This document shows positions 1 to 9,333 of a stretch of DNA of 64,000 nt, in pieces. Origin of the DNA: Polaromonas sp. (GTDB taxonomy: Bacteria > Pseudomonadota > Gammaproteobacteria > Burkholderiales > Burkholderiaceae_C); contig JAAFIP010000007.1 of NCBI GenBank assembly GCA_013297865.1, positions 62,001-126,000 of the forward strand, given 5' to 3'. The notes under the pieces were generated by a model, which searched no databases, had not been told where the DNA came from, and saw only the letters and a program-made list of their open reading frames with translations. Position 1 is the first letter of the stretch; each line of letters begins with the position of its first letter. A program made the translations under genes and the position numbers.

Positions 1-1
1 T

Positions 2-3000
2 GGGCGACTGATGGTGTACGCCACCACGGCGGCCCCCGCGTTGGCGCAAGGGGCTGACGACGAGCCTGCAGCCGCAGAGACGACCGAGATCTGGAAGTTC
101 TCCACTGGCCTGCATTGCCCCGAGAGTGATATCCGCTACGCCCAGCCCACGCCCAGCCTGTTCTCGTTCAACTCAGCCAACGGGGCCTGCGCCCAATGCA
201 AAGGCTTTGGCCGCGTGATCGGGGTGGACTATGGCCTGGTCATTCCCAACGACAAACTCACTTTGCGCGCCGGTGCCATCAAGGTCATGCAGACCCCCGC
301 CTGGCAGGAATGCCAGGACGATTTGATGCGCCATGCCGAGCAGGCAGGCATTCCGCGCGACACGCCGTGGTACAAGCTCACGCCTGAGCAGCAGCACTGG
401 GTGATTCACGGCAACCCCAGCTACAAGGAAGGCCAGTGGGGCAAGATGTGGTACGGCGTGCGGCGCTTTTTTGAGTACCTGGAAACCAAGTCCTACAAAA
501 TGCATATCCGCGTGCTGCTGTCCAAATACCGCAGCTACACCACCTGCCCGGTCTGCGCAGGTGCCCGCCTGAAAACCGATGCATTGATCTGGCGCGTAGG
601 CACCCAGGCGCAGGCCGATGCGGTGACGCCGCCTGCCCAGCGCCTGCTGCCCAAGGGCGTGCAGTGGACACGCGAGCAACTCGAAGCCTTGCCCGGTCTG
701 TGCCTGCACGATTTGATGCAGTTGTCCATCGACAGGCTGCGCCGGTTTTTTGACAGCCTGCAAGCCGAGACAGCGCTGGACCCCGCCAGCGGCGACGCGC
801 AGGCGCTCAAACTCCTGCTCGATGAAATCTGCACCCGCCTGAAATACCTGTGCGATGTGGGCATTGGCTACCTCACGCTGGACCGCCAGAGCCGCACGCT
901 CAGCGGCGGCGAAGTGCAGCGCATCAACCTGACCACGGCCCTGGGCACCTCCCTGGTCAACACCCTGTTTGTGCTGGACGAGCCCAGCATCGGCCTGCAC
1001 CCGCGCGATATGGACCGCATCACCCAGGCCATGCTGCGCCTGCGCGATGCGGGCAACACCCTGGTGGTGGTGGAGCATGACCCTGCGGTGATGCTGGCGG
1101 CTGACCGCGTGATCGACATGGGCCCCGGCCCCGGCGAGCGCGGTGGCGACATCGTGTTTGACGGCACGCCCGATGCACTGCGCAGCGCACCCACGCTCAC
1201 AGGTGACTACCTGGGCGCACGCAAGCAGATCAGCCTGGGTTTCAAACGCCTGGTCAGTGACAGCACGCCGCGTTTGATTCTCGAAGGTGCAACAGAACAC
1301 AACCTCAAGAACGTGTCAGTGGATATTCCGCTGCAGCGCCTGGTGTGCGTTACAGGGGTCAGCGGCTCGGGGAAATCGTCGCTGATTCAGGATGTGCTGG
1401 CACCCGCCTTGATGCGCCATTTTGGCAAGGCCACCGAGTCACCCGGTGCGTTCAGTCGCCTGCTGGGCGCAGAGCAGTTGAGCGATGTGGTGTTTGTAGA
1501 CCAGTCACCGATTGGCAAAACCGCGCGCTCCAACCCCGCCAGCTATGTGGGCGCGTGGGACGCTGTGCGCGAGATATTTGCCAGCACGCCACTGTCCCGC
1601 CAGCGCAGCTACACCGCCAGCAAGTTCAGCTTCAACAGCGGCGACGGGCGCTGCCCCAGCTGCGGCGGCTCGGGCTTTGAGCATGTGGAGATGCAGTTTC
1701 TGAGCGACGTGTATCTGCGCTGCCAAGACTGCGATGGCAAGCGCTACCGCCCGGAGATTCTGGAAATCAAGGTGGAGCGGCGCGGCCAGCATGTGAATGT
1801 GGCCGATGTGCTGAACCTCACCGTGAGTGAAGCCGCAGCCCTGTTTGCCAACGACCGAGATGTCATCCGCGCGCTGCAGCCCATCGTCGATGTGGGGCTG
1901 GAATATGTGAAGCTGGGGCAACCTGTGCCTACGCTGTCGGGTGGCGAAGCACAGCGCCTCAAACTTGCTGGCTTTCTGGCAGACGCGGCCAAGAGCGCCA
2001 CATCCAGCAGGCAGATGCTGGCCAACAAAGGTACGCTGTTCCTCTTTGACGAGCCGACCACGGGCTTGCACTTTGAAGACATCAGCAAGCTCATGCGTGC
2101 GCTGCGCAAGCTGATGGATGTGGGCCATTCCCTGCTGGTGATCGAACACAACCTGGACGTGATCCGCGCCAGCGACTGGCTGATTGACCTGGGCCCCGAG
2201 GGAGGCGACGCAGGCGGCCAGGTGTGTGCTGTGGGCACGCCCGATGATGTGAGGCAACACCCCACCTCGCACACCGGCCGTGCGCTGCGCGAATATGACG
2301 CAGCCCTGGGCCTGGGTGCCAATGCGGTGCACGAAAAAGGCAAGCTGCTGTGGAAAACCGCGCACCACGCCCAGGCACCGCGCCGTGTGGGCGCGCACAA
2401 CGCGATTGAAATTGTTAATGCCAAAGAGCACAACCTCAAGTCATTGAGTGTCAATATTCCGCGTGGCAAGTTCAGCGTGGTGACCGGTGTCTCAGGCTCC
2501 GGCAAATCGACGCTGGCCTTTGACATTCTGTTCAACGAAGGCCAGCGCCGCTACCTGGAGAGCCTGAATGCCTATGCCCGTAGCATCGTGCAGCCTGCAG
2601 GCCGCCCCGAGGTGGACGCGGTGTATGGCATACCTCCCACGGTGGCCATTGAGCAGCGCCTGAGCCGCGGTGGCAGAAAATCCACCGTGGGCACCACCAC
2701 CGAGGTGTGGCACTTTCTGCGCCTGCTGTATGTCAAGCTGGGCACACAGCACTGCATCCATGACGATGCGGCGGTGCAGCCCCAGTCGCCCGAGAGCATT
2801 GCCGCCCAACTGCTCAAAACCTATCGCGGCCAGCACATTGGCCTGCTGGCACCGCTGGTGGTCAACCGCAAAGGCGTGTACACCGAGCTGGCCGATTGGG
2901 CTCGCCCGCGCGGCTACAGCCATCTGCGTGTGGACGGCAACTTTTTGCCCACCACCAATTTCCCGCGTATTGACCGTTTCAAAGAGCACAGCATCGAGCT

Positions 3001-5233
3001 GCCCATTGCCGACATGCTGGTGTTTCCCGAGCACGAAGCCCTGCTGCGCAGCCACCTGGCGCGCGCGCTGGAGCATGGCAAAGGCGTAGTGCATGTGCTG
3101 GGCCCGCTGGACGGCCTGCGCACCGCGATGGAGCTGCATGGCACCACGGCGCATATCGGCAAACTCAGCGTGTTTTCCACCAAGCGCGCCTGCCCAGTCT
3201 GCAGCACCTCGTATGCCGAGCTGGACCCGCGCCTGTTCAGCTACAACAGTAAACACGGCTGGTGCAAAGACTGCGTGGGCACGGGTGTCAAGCTCACCAA
3301 AGAGCAGCGCAAGGCCTTTGACGATAGCGTGCAGGACGACGACAACCGCGGCCGCGAGCAGAGTTTTGCCGAGCCCGAAGTGGAAGACGTGACCGACACC
3401 GTCTGCGCCAGCTGCAGCGGCACACGGCTGAACGCCACCGCCCGTGCGGTGAAGTTCCATGGCGTGGGCATTACCGATATTGCCCAGCTGTCGGTGCGCG
3501 ATGTGCGCGTGTGGGTGGAGGGCCTCAAGCTCAGCGGGCGTGACGCCGACATTGCGCGCGACCTGGTGCCCGAGATTCAGAGCCGCCTGGAGTTCTTGGA
3601 AGAAGTGGGCTTGAACTACCTCACGCTGGACCGTGGCGCGCCCACGCTCAGCGGCGGCGAGGCGCAGCGCATTCGCCTGGCGGCGCAGCTGGGCAGCAAT
3701 CTGCAAGGCGTGTGCTATGTGCTGGACGAGCCCACCATTGGCCTGCATGCGCACGACAATAAAATTTTGCTCAATGCCCTGCACAAGCTCAGCGACAAAG
3801 GCAACACGCTGGTGGTGGTGGAGCACGACGAAGACACCATCCGCCACGCCGACCACATCATCGACATCGGCCCCGGCGCAGGCAAGCGCGGCGGTCATCT
3901 GGTGGCAGAGGGCACGGTCGCGCAGATCTCGGCGGCAGCAGACTCCGCCACGGGCCGCTATCTGCTGCATGCTATCAAGCACCCGCTGAGTTTGCGCAGG
4001 GATGTGAACAGCAGCATGTCGGAACTGCCCGAATACAAATCCAGCTTCGTGCCGAAACCGGTAAAGCCGAAAAAATCTGCTGCGAAATTGGGGTCAGATC
4101 CCAATTCAGGACGCGGTGCATCCGGCGAAGGCGATGCCAATACGAAATTGGGCTCTGACCCCAATTCAGGACAACAACATCTGCGAGTAACGGCAGCCAA
4201 CCTACACAACCTGAAAAACGTCACTGTAGACGTGCCATTGCACAGACTGGTCGCCATCACCGGCGTATCAGGCTCCGGCAAATCCACCTTAGCCCGAGAC
4301 GTTCTGCTCAGCAACGTCTACGCCGCCGTCACTGCCAAAGGCATAGGCCGCGAGGCGGGAAACCGTGCGGCAGCCTTCAGCACCTGGACTGGCTGCGAGC
4401 AGATCCAGGGCTGGCAGCAGATCGACCGCGTGCTGGAGGTAGACCAAACCCCGATTGGTAAAACCCCGCGCAGTTGCCCCGCCACCTACATCGGCTTTTG
4501 GGACGTGATCCGCAAGCTGTTTGCCGAAACCCTGGAGGCCAAAGCCAGGGGCTACAGCCCCGCGCGTTTCAGCTTCAACACCGGCGAAGGCCGCTGCCCC
4601 GGCTGCGAAGGCCAGGGCATGCGCACGATTGAGATGAGTTTTCTGCCCGATGTGAAAGTGCCCTGCGAGGTCTGCCACGGCGCGCGCTTTAACCCTGAGA
4701 CGCTGGCTGTGAGCTGGCGCGGCAAAAGCATTGGCGATGTGCTGCAAATGGAGGTGGACGAGGCGGTGGACTTTTTTGCCAGCATGCCCAATATCAGCCA
4801 CCCGCTGCAGTTGCTCAAAGACGTCGGCTTGGGCTATCTGACACTAGGCCAGCCTTCGCCCACCCTCAGCGGCGGCGAGGCGCAGCGCATCAAGCTGGTG
4901 ACCGAACTCAGCAAGGTGCGCGACGACATCACCCGGCGCGGCCAGAAAGCACCGCACACCCTGTATGTGCTGGACGAGCCCACCGTGGGCCTGCACATGG
5001 CTGACGTCGAAAAGCTCATCCATGTGCTGCACCGCCTGGTCAACGGCGGCCACAGCGTGGTGGTGATCGAGCACGACCTGGACGTGATCGCCGAAGCCGA
5101 CTGGGTGATCGACCTTGGCCCCGAAGGCGGCAAAGAGGGCGGACGCGTGGTGGCCCAGTGCACGCCAGAGCAGGTGGTCAAGCTGAAAACCCATACCGGC
5201 AACGCACTCAAGCCCGTGCTTGCACGCGTATAG
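2..5233 (+). CDS. uvrA: Tandem double-length excinuclease ABC subunit A (UvrA paralogue), 5' end outside window
   Basis: ATP-binding DNA-damage recognition protein of the UvrABC type. The frame is open from base 2, so the N-terminus lies upstream; 1740 residues follow the first in-window ATG (base 11), against about 940 for an ordinary UvrA. Two complete UvrA-like halves follow one another. Walker A motifs (GVSGSGKS) lie near residues 447, 824 and 1417 and ABC signatures (LSGGE) near 296, 642, 1212 and 1618, counted from base 11; the first Walker A must lie upstream. CxxC zinc-finger pairs are present in each half. Such fused UvrA proteins are known in Burkholderiales, and their role beside the normal UvrA is unclear. 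A low-complexity linker near residues 1357-1393 carries KLGSDPNSG twice, encoded by REP-like palindromes (separate entry). A dispersed repeat copy begins 12 bp after the stop. Confidence 0.93.
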   Translation, partial: GRLMVYATTAAPALAQGADDEPAAAETTEIWKFSTGLHCPESDIRYAQPTPSLFSFNSANGACAQCKGFGRVIGVDYGLVIPNDKLTLRAGAIKVMQTPAWQECQDDLMRHAEQAGIPRDTPWYKLTPEQQHWVIHGNPSYKEGQWGKMWYGVRRFFEYLETKSYKMHIRVLLSKYRSYTTCPVCAGARLKTDALIWRVGTQAQADAVTPPAQRLLPKGVQWTREQLEALPGLCLHDLMQLSIDRLRRFFDSLQAETALDPASGDAQALKLLLDEICTRLKYLCDVGIGYLTLDRQSRTLSGGEVQRINLTTALGTSLVNTLFVLDEPSIGLHPRDMDRITQAMLRLRDAGNTLVVVEHDPAVMLAADRVIDMGPGPGERGGDIVFDGTPDALRSAPTLTGDYLGARKQISLGFKRLVSDSTPRLILEGATEHNLKNVSVDIPLQRLVCVTGVSGSGKSSLIQDVLAPALMRHFGKATESPGAFSRLLGAEQLSDVVFVDQSPIGKTARSNPASYVGAWDAVREIFASTPLSRQRSYTASKFSFNSGDGRCPSCGGSGFEHVEMQFLSDVYLRCQDCDGKRYRPEILEIKVERRGQHVNVADVLNLTVSEAAALFANDRDVIRALQPIVDVGLEYVKLGQPVPTLSGGEAQRLKLAGFLADAAKSATSSRQMLANKGTLFLFDEPTTGLHFEDISKLMRALRKLMDVGHSLLVIEHNLDVIRASDWLIDLGPEGGDAGGQVCAVGTPDDVRQHPTSHTGRALREYDAALGLGANAVHEKGKLLWKTAHHAQAPRRVGAHNAIEIVNAKEHNLKSLSVNIPRGKFSVVTGVSGSGKSTLAFDILFNEGQRRYLESLNAYARSIVQPAGRPEVDAVYGIPPTVAIEQRLSRGGRKSTVGTTTEVWHFLRLLYVKLGTQHCIHDDAAVQPQSPESIAAQLLKTYRGQHIGLLAPLVVNRKGVYTELADWARPRGYSHLRVDGNFLPTTNFPRIDRFKEHSIELPIADMLVFPEHEALLRSHLARALEHGKGVVHVLGPLDGLRTAMELHGTTAHIGKLSVFSTKRACPVCSTSYAELDPRLFSYNSKHGWCKDCVGTGVKLTKEQRKAFDDSVQDDDNRGREQSFAEPEVEDVTDTVCASCSGTRLNATARAVKFHGVGITDIAQLSVRDVRVWVEGLKLSGRDADIARDLVPEIQSRLEFLEEVGLNYLTLDRGAPTLSGGEAQRIRLAAQLGSNLQGVCYVLDEPTIGLHAHDNKILLNALHKLSDKGNTLVVVEHDEDTIRHADHIIDIGPGAGKRGGHLVAEGTVAQISAAADSATGRYLLHAIKHPLSLRRDVNSSMSELPEYKSSFVPKPVKPKKSAAKLGSDPNSGRGASGEGDANTKLGSDPNSGQQHLRVTAANLHNLKNVTVDVPLHRLVAITGVSGSGKSTLARDVLLSNVYAAVTAKGIGREAGNRAAAFSTWTGCEQIQGWQQIDRVLEVDQTPIGKTPRSCPATYIGFWDVIRKLFAETLEAKARGYSPARFSFNTGEGRCPGCEGQGMRTIEMSFLPDVKVPCEVCHGARFNPETLAVSWRGKSIGDVLQMEVDEAVDFFASMPNISHPLQLLKDVGLGYLTLGQPSPTLSGGEAQRIKLVTELSKVRDDITRRGQKAPHTLYVLDEPTVGLHMADVEKLIHVLHRLVNGGHSVVVIEHDLDVIAEADWVIDLGPEGGKEGGRVVAQCTPEQVVKLKTHTGNALKPVLARV
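4086..4174 (+). repeat. Two REP-like palindromes translated inside uvrA
   Basis: Two copies of a palindrome, AAATTGGGGTCAGATCCCAATT-like (shown in part: AATTGGGGTCAGATCCCAAT), begin at about 4086 and 4144. Each has arms AATTGGG/CCCAATT around a short centre and is followed by CAGGA. Both are read in the same frame as KLGSDPNSG. They sit in the linker between the second and last nucleotide-binding parts. Similar GGGGTCAGA palindromes are scattered in many proteobacterial genomes and are often associated with REP-type transposases; no such transposase is in this window. Confidence 0.75.
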
Positions 5234-5244
5234 AGAAAGTTTAT

Positions 5245-5293
5245 GCTACTAAATTAATAGCTGCTCCCGCGATATTCTATTGGTCTGGAGGCC
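5245..5293. repeat. Dispersed 49-bp element, copy 1 (intergenic)
   Basis: Core ATAGCTGCTCCCGCGATAT followed by TCTATTGG and a CTGGAGGCC end. It lies between the convergent uvrA and Bro-N genes, 12 bp after the uvrA stop. The left part forms GCTAC-N7-ATAGC, a short inverted repeat shared by most copies. The 75-bp gap holds nothing else obvious. Confidence 0.85.
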
Positions 5294-5308
5294 GATTTGA
5301 TTATCAAT

Positions 5309-6238
5309 TTACTTCTTTCTGGGTGCTTTTCTCAGCACAGATTTTGAAGGCGGACTTGTTTGCGTCACTGGCAATGCAGACGGTGCCATGTCGTCTGTGC
5401 CAGCGATGGACAGGTAGTTGGCGCGGCTGACTACAGATTTGCCGGTTTTGGCCTCCAGCGCCTTGCGGGCATTGCCAGCGATTTTGCCGCCTTCCCTGGC
5501 AGAGCTGCGGTTTTCTACAAAACCCAGCGCATCGCTGCGGCGAGCTATCTCGGTAGTGCTGGCCTCACCCAGCATCGTGAAGATCAACTCCAGGTCGGTC
5601 ATGTGGTCGCGCAGGTTGTTGCCGGTTTTCACCACGTCCAGCCCTTTGTGCAGACTGTGCTCACCGGGCGTCAGGCCAAAGGTGGCGCGGGCGATCTCAG
5701 CGGTGAGGATGGAGTACTCTTTGCCTTCTGCCACGCCACGCGCCTTCCATTCGTCGGTCAACTCGCCACGCACTGAGATAGAGCGCATGCGCTTCTCAAT
5801 CCACGCCTGTGGGTAACCCTTGGCTTGGTACAGCTCGCGGGCGCGTGCGCTGGCGAGCTCGGGGTTTTCGATCTCTTTCACTCGCTCGTAGCCTACTTGC
5901 GCCAGCCAGCGTTTGAACGGCTCTGCCTTGGGCGAAGGAATGGACTGGATGATGCGAAACAAACCTTCTGTGTTGGCACAGTTGGTTGCACGCAGTTTGC
6001 CATCGGGTGCTTGCAAAGGAAGGGGGGTACAAGTTGTACCCCAGTTGGCATCCAGGGCGGCGTCACGGCTGCGCATTTTCTTAATGTACTGCCGCGCGTC
6101 AACAGAGTCGGTCAACACCGAGACCACGTCAACCAGCGCAAACCACCATTCGCCATCATGCCAAACGCGGCGGATAGTGGTTTCCTGAAAAACAGCAATA
6201 TGGTTTGCAGAATCGTTATGTGAGGACGGTTTGGTCAT
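5309..6238 (-). CDS. Bro-N domain (phage antirepressor-type) protein, DinD-like
   Basis: 309 residues. The N-terminus (about residues 10-110), with RRVWHDGEWWFALVDVV and VDARQYIKKMR, is a Bro-N domain as found in phage antirepressors and BRO proteins. The C-terminal half carries the REGGKIAGNARKALEAKTG stretch, like the SOS protein DinD. A perfect CTGT-N8-ACAG box lies 24 bp upstream of the ATG (6262-6277), which suggests LexA control, as for dinD in E. coli. The exact function is unknown. The gene is convergent with uvrA. Phage or plasmid ancestry is possible, but no other phage genes are adjacent. Confidence is high for the domain and low for the role. Confidence 0.8.
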   Translation of the reverse strand: MTKPSSHNDSANHIAVFQETTIRRVWHDGEWWFALVDVVSVLTDSVDARQYIKKMRSRDAALDANWGTTCTPLPLQAPDGKLRATNCANTEGLFRIIQSIPSPKAEPFKRWLAQVGYERVKEIENPELASARARELYQAKGYPQAWIEKRMRSISVRGELTDEWKARGVAEGKEYSILTAEIARATFGLTPGEHSLHKGLDVVKTGNNLRDHMTDLELIFTMLGEASTTEIARRSDALGFVENRSSAREGGKIAGNARKALEAKTGKSVVSRANYLSIAGTDDMAPSALPVTQTSPPSKSVLRKAPRKK

Positions 6239-6261
6239 GGCGTGCCTGTTTTACTGATTTG

Positions 6262-6277
6262 CTGTTATTTTATACAG
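6262..6277 (-). promoter_or_regulatory. LexA-type SOS box upstream of the Bro-N gene
   Basis: CTGTTATTTTATACAG on the plus strand is a perfect match to the CTGT-N8-ACAG LexA pattern. It is centred about 31 bp before the start codon of the minus-strand Bro-N gene. The same 16-mer recurs exactly at 9237-9252. Confidence 0.75.
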
Positions 6278-6380
6278 TATTCTTAGCAAGCAATTTCAGT
6301 CTGTAGCGCTGCACGAAAATTTAATTCACGAACAAAGAAACCCAGGCAAAACCGCAAACCGAATCAGCAACAACCGTTTG

Positions 6381-7235
6381 TCACGCGCTCAGCACCAGCT
6401 CGTTGGCCAGCTGGTGCAGGCGCTGCCAGGGCGCGGTCAGGTCTTCCAGCACGCTGAAGTGGTTGCGCTCGGGCACGGTCTCACACACGGGCACGGTTTG
6501 CTTGCCCCAGGCGCTTTGCATCAGGCCGTTGTGGCGCACAAACTCGGGGCTTTCATCCGCGCCCACCAGGGTGTAGAGCTTGCCTTGGCGTGGGCGTGGC
6601 AGCCAGGCCGGGCTGGCCAGAAGCACCTGCTCGGGCGTGAGCTGCAGCGACTCTTTGAGGAAGGGCGTGTGCATCACCGGCTCCAGGTCATACAGGCCAG
6701 AGATCGACATGGCATGCTTCACCAGATCGGCAGGCAAGTCTTTGGCATATGCGGGCCAGAGGCAAGCCAGCAGCATGGTGGCCAAATGCCCACCGGCCGA
6801 GTGACCAATCACGGTAATGCGCTGCGGGTCGCCGCCATAGGTGTGGGCGTTGCGATAGGTCCAGGCCAGCGCCTTGACCATCTGCATCACGATCTGCGGC
6901 AGCGTCACCGCTGGGCACAACGCATAGTTGGGCACCACCACGCAAGCCCCCTGGTTCACAAAACCCGGTGCAATAAACGAATGCTCCGATTTGTCCAGTG
7001 AGCGCCAATAGCCGCCATGGATAAACACCACTACCGGCGCGCCCGGCTGGCGGCTGGGAAACACATCCAGCTTCTCCATCGCACCATCGCCATAGGCAAT
7101 GTCGCACTGGTTGGCATGCGCGCTGCGTGCATCTTCAGACGCCTCCGCCCACTGACCAAAATGCCGCGCATGGTCTGGCACCAGCGCGCGGTTGTTGTAC
7201 ATGCGGTCCAGGAATTGGGGGTCAAATTCAGCCAT
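6381..7235 (-). CDS. Alpha/beta hydrolase, kynurenine-formamidase/esterase-like
   Basis: 284 residues. An oxyanion-hole HGGYW motif (near residue 74) and the nucleophile elbow GHSAGG (near 144) place it in the hormone-sensitive-lipase/arylformamidase-like alpha/beta hydrolases. The catalytic acid lies probably in VGADESPEF and the histidine in PERNHFS. It has no signal peptide, so it is probably cytoplasmic. Kynurenine formamidase activity (N-formylkynurenine to kynurenine) is a plausible subfamily role, but no kyn genes are nearby, so the substrate is open. It lies downstream of the HAD phosphatase on the same strand with a 76-bp gap. Confidence 0.82.
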   Translation of the reverse strand: MAEFDPQFLDRMYNNRALVPDHARHFGQWAEASEDARSAHANQCDIAYGDGAMEKLDVFPSRQPGAPVVVFIHGGYWRSLDKSEHSFIAPGFVNQGACVVVPNYALCPAVTLPQIVMQMVKALAWTYRNAHTYGGDPQRITVIGHSAGGHLATMLLACLWPAYAKDLPADLVKHAMSISGLYDLEPVMHTPFLKESLQLTPEQVLLASPAWLPRPRQGKLYTLVGADESPEFVRHNGLMQSAWGKQTVPVCETVPERNHFSVLEDLTAPWQRLHQLANELVLSA

Positions 7236-7311
7236 GGGGAAAATCCTTCAGAAGTCACGCAGCCTGCTATCTTGGCACAACTCTCGGTGGCCTGGCTGTC
7301 TGGAAGTGAGT

Positions 7312-8127
7312 CTAACGGGAGAGCAGCGCAGCACTGAACTGCGCAAACCCCGCCCCACGCTCGCCTAGCGTCACATAGCGCGGCAGGTGGCTCAGCTGGG
7401 GCACGAAACGTGCGATGTTGGCTACACCGATGCTGTGGGGGAAGGCCTCGAACATGAGCTGGTCGTTGGTGGAGTCGCCGATGTAGGCCCACTGGTGCAT
7501 TTCGGCGCTCAGGTCGCGGCCCAGCAGCTGCTGGGTGATCCAGCGTGCGCCTTGCAGTTTGTTGTGGTCGCCGTACCAGGCGTTGATGTGGATGCTGCTG
7601 ACGGTGGCGTGCATGCCGGCTTGCTGCATCAGGCGCACTACCTGGGCGATGCGCTCAGGCGGTAAATGTGTGAACTCGCTGTGGTCAATGGCGATGTCGG
7701 TCTCGCGGCCGGGGCTGTCGGTGCTGCGCTGCGCGCCGGGCACTTCGCGCTCGATATGCGCCAGCACCTGCTGCATACGTGCGTAATGGTGGGCACGCTG
7801 CGCTGCATCGGTTTGATATGATTTTGATAGCTGCTCGCGCAATATTCTATTGGGCTGGTGGCCTGTTAGACTAATATTTCGCAGTGCAACAGCGCCGTTT
7901 TCTGCCACGATGGCGTCTACCGGCCAGGCCAATGCAAACTCTTCGCTCCAGCCCACCGGGCGGCCTGTGATGGCGATGACATGCAGGCCTGCGGCCTTCA
8001 AATCGTGCAGCGCCTGCAGGGCCTCGGGCGTGATCGCGCCGTTGGTGGTGAGGGTGTCGTCAATGTCGGTAAAGACACCGGTGATGCGGCGGCGGTCTGC
8101 CAAGGGCCAGGTGGAAAGAGCTTGCAT
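7312..8127 (-). CDS. HAD-superfamily hydrolase (type IIB, MPGP/SPP-like phosphatase)
   Basis: 271 residues. HAD motif I is DIDDTLTTNG near residue 21, motif II ITGRP near 54, and the motif IV region GDSTND near 217. This arrangement, with a C2B-type cap, is shared with mannosyl-3-phosphoglycerate and sucrose phosphatases and Cof-type phosphatases; the substrate is unknown. Residues around 89-105 (NRILREQL) are encoded by a dispersed element copy (7815-7863) sitting in the cap-side part of the protein, not in a motif. The start codon is only 2 bp after the DUF1016 stop, so it is probably co-transcribed with that SOS-boxed gene. Confidence 0.85.
   Translation of the reverse strand: MQALSTWPLADRRRITGVFTDIDDTLTTNGAITPEALQALHDLKAAGLHVIAITGRPVGWSEEFALAWPVDAIVAENGAVALRNISLTGHQPNRILREQLSKSYQTDAAQRAHHYARMQQVLAHIEREVPGAQRSTDSPGRETDIAIDHSEFTHLPPERIAQVVRLMQQAGMHATVSSIHINAWYGDHNKLQGARWITQQLLGRDLSAEMHQWAYIGDSTNDQLMFEAFPHSIGVANIARFVPQLSHLPRYVTLGERGAGFAQFSAALLSR
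7815..7863. repeat. Dispersed 49-bp element, copy 2, inside HAD phosphatase gene
   Basis: Near-consensus copy (ATAGCTGCTCGCGCAATAT, then TCTATTGG and a CTGGTGGCC end). It is translated on the minus strand as NRILREQL within the HAD phosphatase, a frame used by no other copy here. Confidence 0.85.
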
Positions 8128-8129
8128 GC

Positions 8130-9221
8130 TTAAATGGTTTCTGCGCTGGCCAGCTCGCGTTCAATCTGCTCAATGCTGGGCAGCTTGGAGGCCAGAGAGG
8201 TGGGCAGGGCGCGGGTCAGTTCAAAGGTGGAGATGCCAATGGGGGTGTCCATGCCGCGCAGCGCGTATTCGGCAATCACCTCATTGTGCTGCTGGCACAG
8301 TATCAGGCCAATGGTGGGCGCGTCTTGGGCATGGCGCAGCGTGTCGTCCACCACACTGCAGTAAAAATGCATCTTGCCAGCATATTCGGGCTTAAAAGCG
8401 CCGCGCTTGAGCTCCACCACCACAAAGCAGCGCAGGCGCAGGTGATAAAACAGCAGGTCGATATAAAAATCCTGATCGCCTACGGCCAGATGGTGCTGCC
8501 GCCCCACAAAGGCAAAGCCCTGGCCCAGCTCCATCAAAAACTTTTCCAGATGCTGCACCAGGCCGGTCTCCAGCTCGCATTCGTGAAAGGGCTGCTCCAG
8601 GGTCAGAAAGTCAAACAGATACGGGTCTTTCAGCGTTTGCTGCACCAGATCAGACTGCGGCCTGGGCAGGCGCTGCACAAAGTTGCTGGTGGATTTGCCT
8701 TGGCGGTGGTGGGCAGCAGTCTCAATCTGCATCTGCAACACACTGCGGCTCCAGCCGTTGGCGCGCGCGGCCTGCATATACCAATGGCGCGTGGGCAGGT
8801 CCTTGGTCTTTTCCATCAGCATCAGGTGGTGCCCCCAGGGAATGGCTTGCACCAGCTCAGCACTGAAAAGTGCCACGGCTTGTGGCACTTTTGCTTCTCG
8901 CGGCAACGGTGCCACCGGCTGTGGCACAAAGGCCAGCAAGGGGTATTCGCGGTAAAAAGCCAGCATGCGTTTGATGTTACGTTCGGAAAAGCCTTTTTCG
9001 TCGGGCAGCTCATTGCGAATGTCCAGCGCCAGCCGGGGTATCACCGCAGCGCCCCAGCCCTCGATGGCCTGGCGGGTATCGAGCATTTGCCCAATTTCCC
9101 AGTACAGGCGAATCAGCTCAGCGTTCACCGCCAGCACCGCCCTGGCCTGCGCATGCCGGATGCGCTGCTTCACTTCAGCCAACAATGCTGAGTAGTGAAC
9201 AAGAGGCTGCGGCAGATTCAT
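8130..9221 (-). CDS. DUF1016 family protein with PDDEXK nuclease domain (YhcG-like)
   Basis: 363 residues. The N-terminal DUF1016 helical region (ARAVLAVNAELIRLYWEIG, KGFSERNIKRMLAFY, PWGHHLMLMEK) is followed by a PDDEXK-type nuclease-like half with DFYIDLLFYHLRLRCFVVVE and an ELK motif. Family members are mostly uncharacterised putative nucleases often found near mobile or restriction loci. A LexA-type box is 15 bp upstream of the ATG. Residues about 99-117 (VAPLPREAKVPQ and flanks) look inserted relative to the family and are encoded by two adjacent hairpins (8870-8927). The HAD gene follows after 2 bp. Confidence 0.85.
   Translation of the reverse strand: MNLPQPLVHYSALLAEVKQRIRHAQARAVLAVNAELIRLYWEIGQMLDTRQAIEGWGAAVIPRLALDIRNELPDEKGFSERNIKRMLAFYREYPLLAFVPQPVAPLPREAKVPQAVALFSAELVQAIPWGHHLMLMEKTKDLPTRHWYMQAARANGWSRSVLQMQIETAAHHRQGKSTSNFVQRLPRPQSDLVQQTLKDPYLFDFLTLEQPFHECELETGLVQHLEKFLMELGQGFAFVGRQHHLAVGDQDFYIDLLFYHLRLRCFVVVELKRGAFKPEYAGKMHFYCSVVDDTLRHAQDAPTIGLILCQQHNEVIAEYALRGMDTPIGISTFELTRALPTSLASKLPSIEQIERELASAETI
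8870..8927. repeat. Twin GTGCCAC/GTGGCAC hairpins inside the DUF1016 gene
   Basis: Two adjacent palindromes, GTGCCACGGCTTGTGGCAC (8870-8888) and GTGCCACCGGCTGTGGCAC (8909-8927), each with a 7-bp perfect stem and a 5-nt loop, spaced 20 bp apart. They are translated in frame and coincide with extra residues not expected from the DUF1016 family pattern. Confidence 0.7.
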
Positions 9222-9236
9222 GGCGTCACTGTAAAA

Positions 9237-9252
9237 CTGTTATTTTATACAG
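9237..9252 (-). promoter_or_regulatory. LexA-type SOS box upstream of DUF1016 gene
   Basis: CTGTTATTTTATACAG, identical over 16 bp (18 bp with the following TA) to the box at 6262-6277. It lies 15 bp before the start codon, so repressor binding would overlap the promoter or start region. Confidence 0.75.
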
Positions 9253-9333
9253 TAATCTTCCCTGTCTCAAGTAAGGGCATTGGCAGGTAATGGCCGCTTT
9301 GGTAACAAAGTCGTGGCCACGGGTTGACGGGTA

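Noticed and set aside
2492-3982. 496-codon minus-strand open frame opposite uvrA
   Set aside because: Shadow of the UvrA reading frame; no recognisable domain and no ribosome site.
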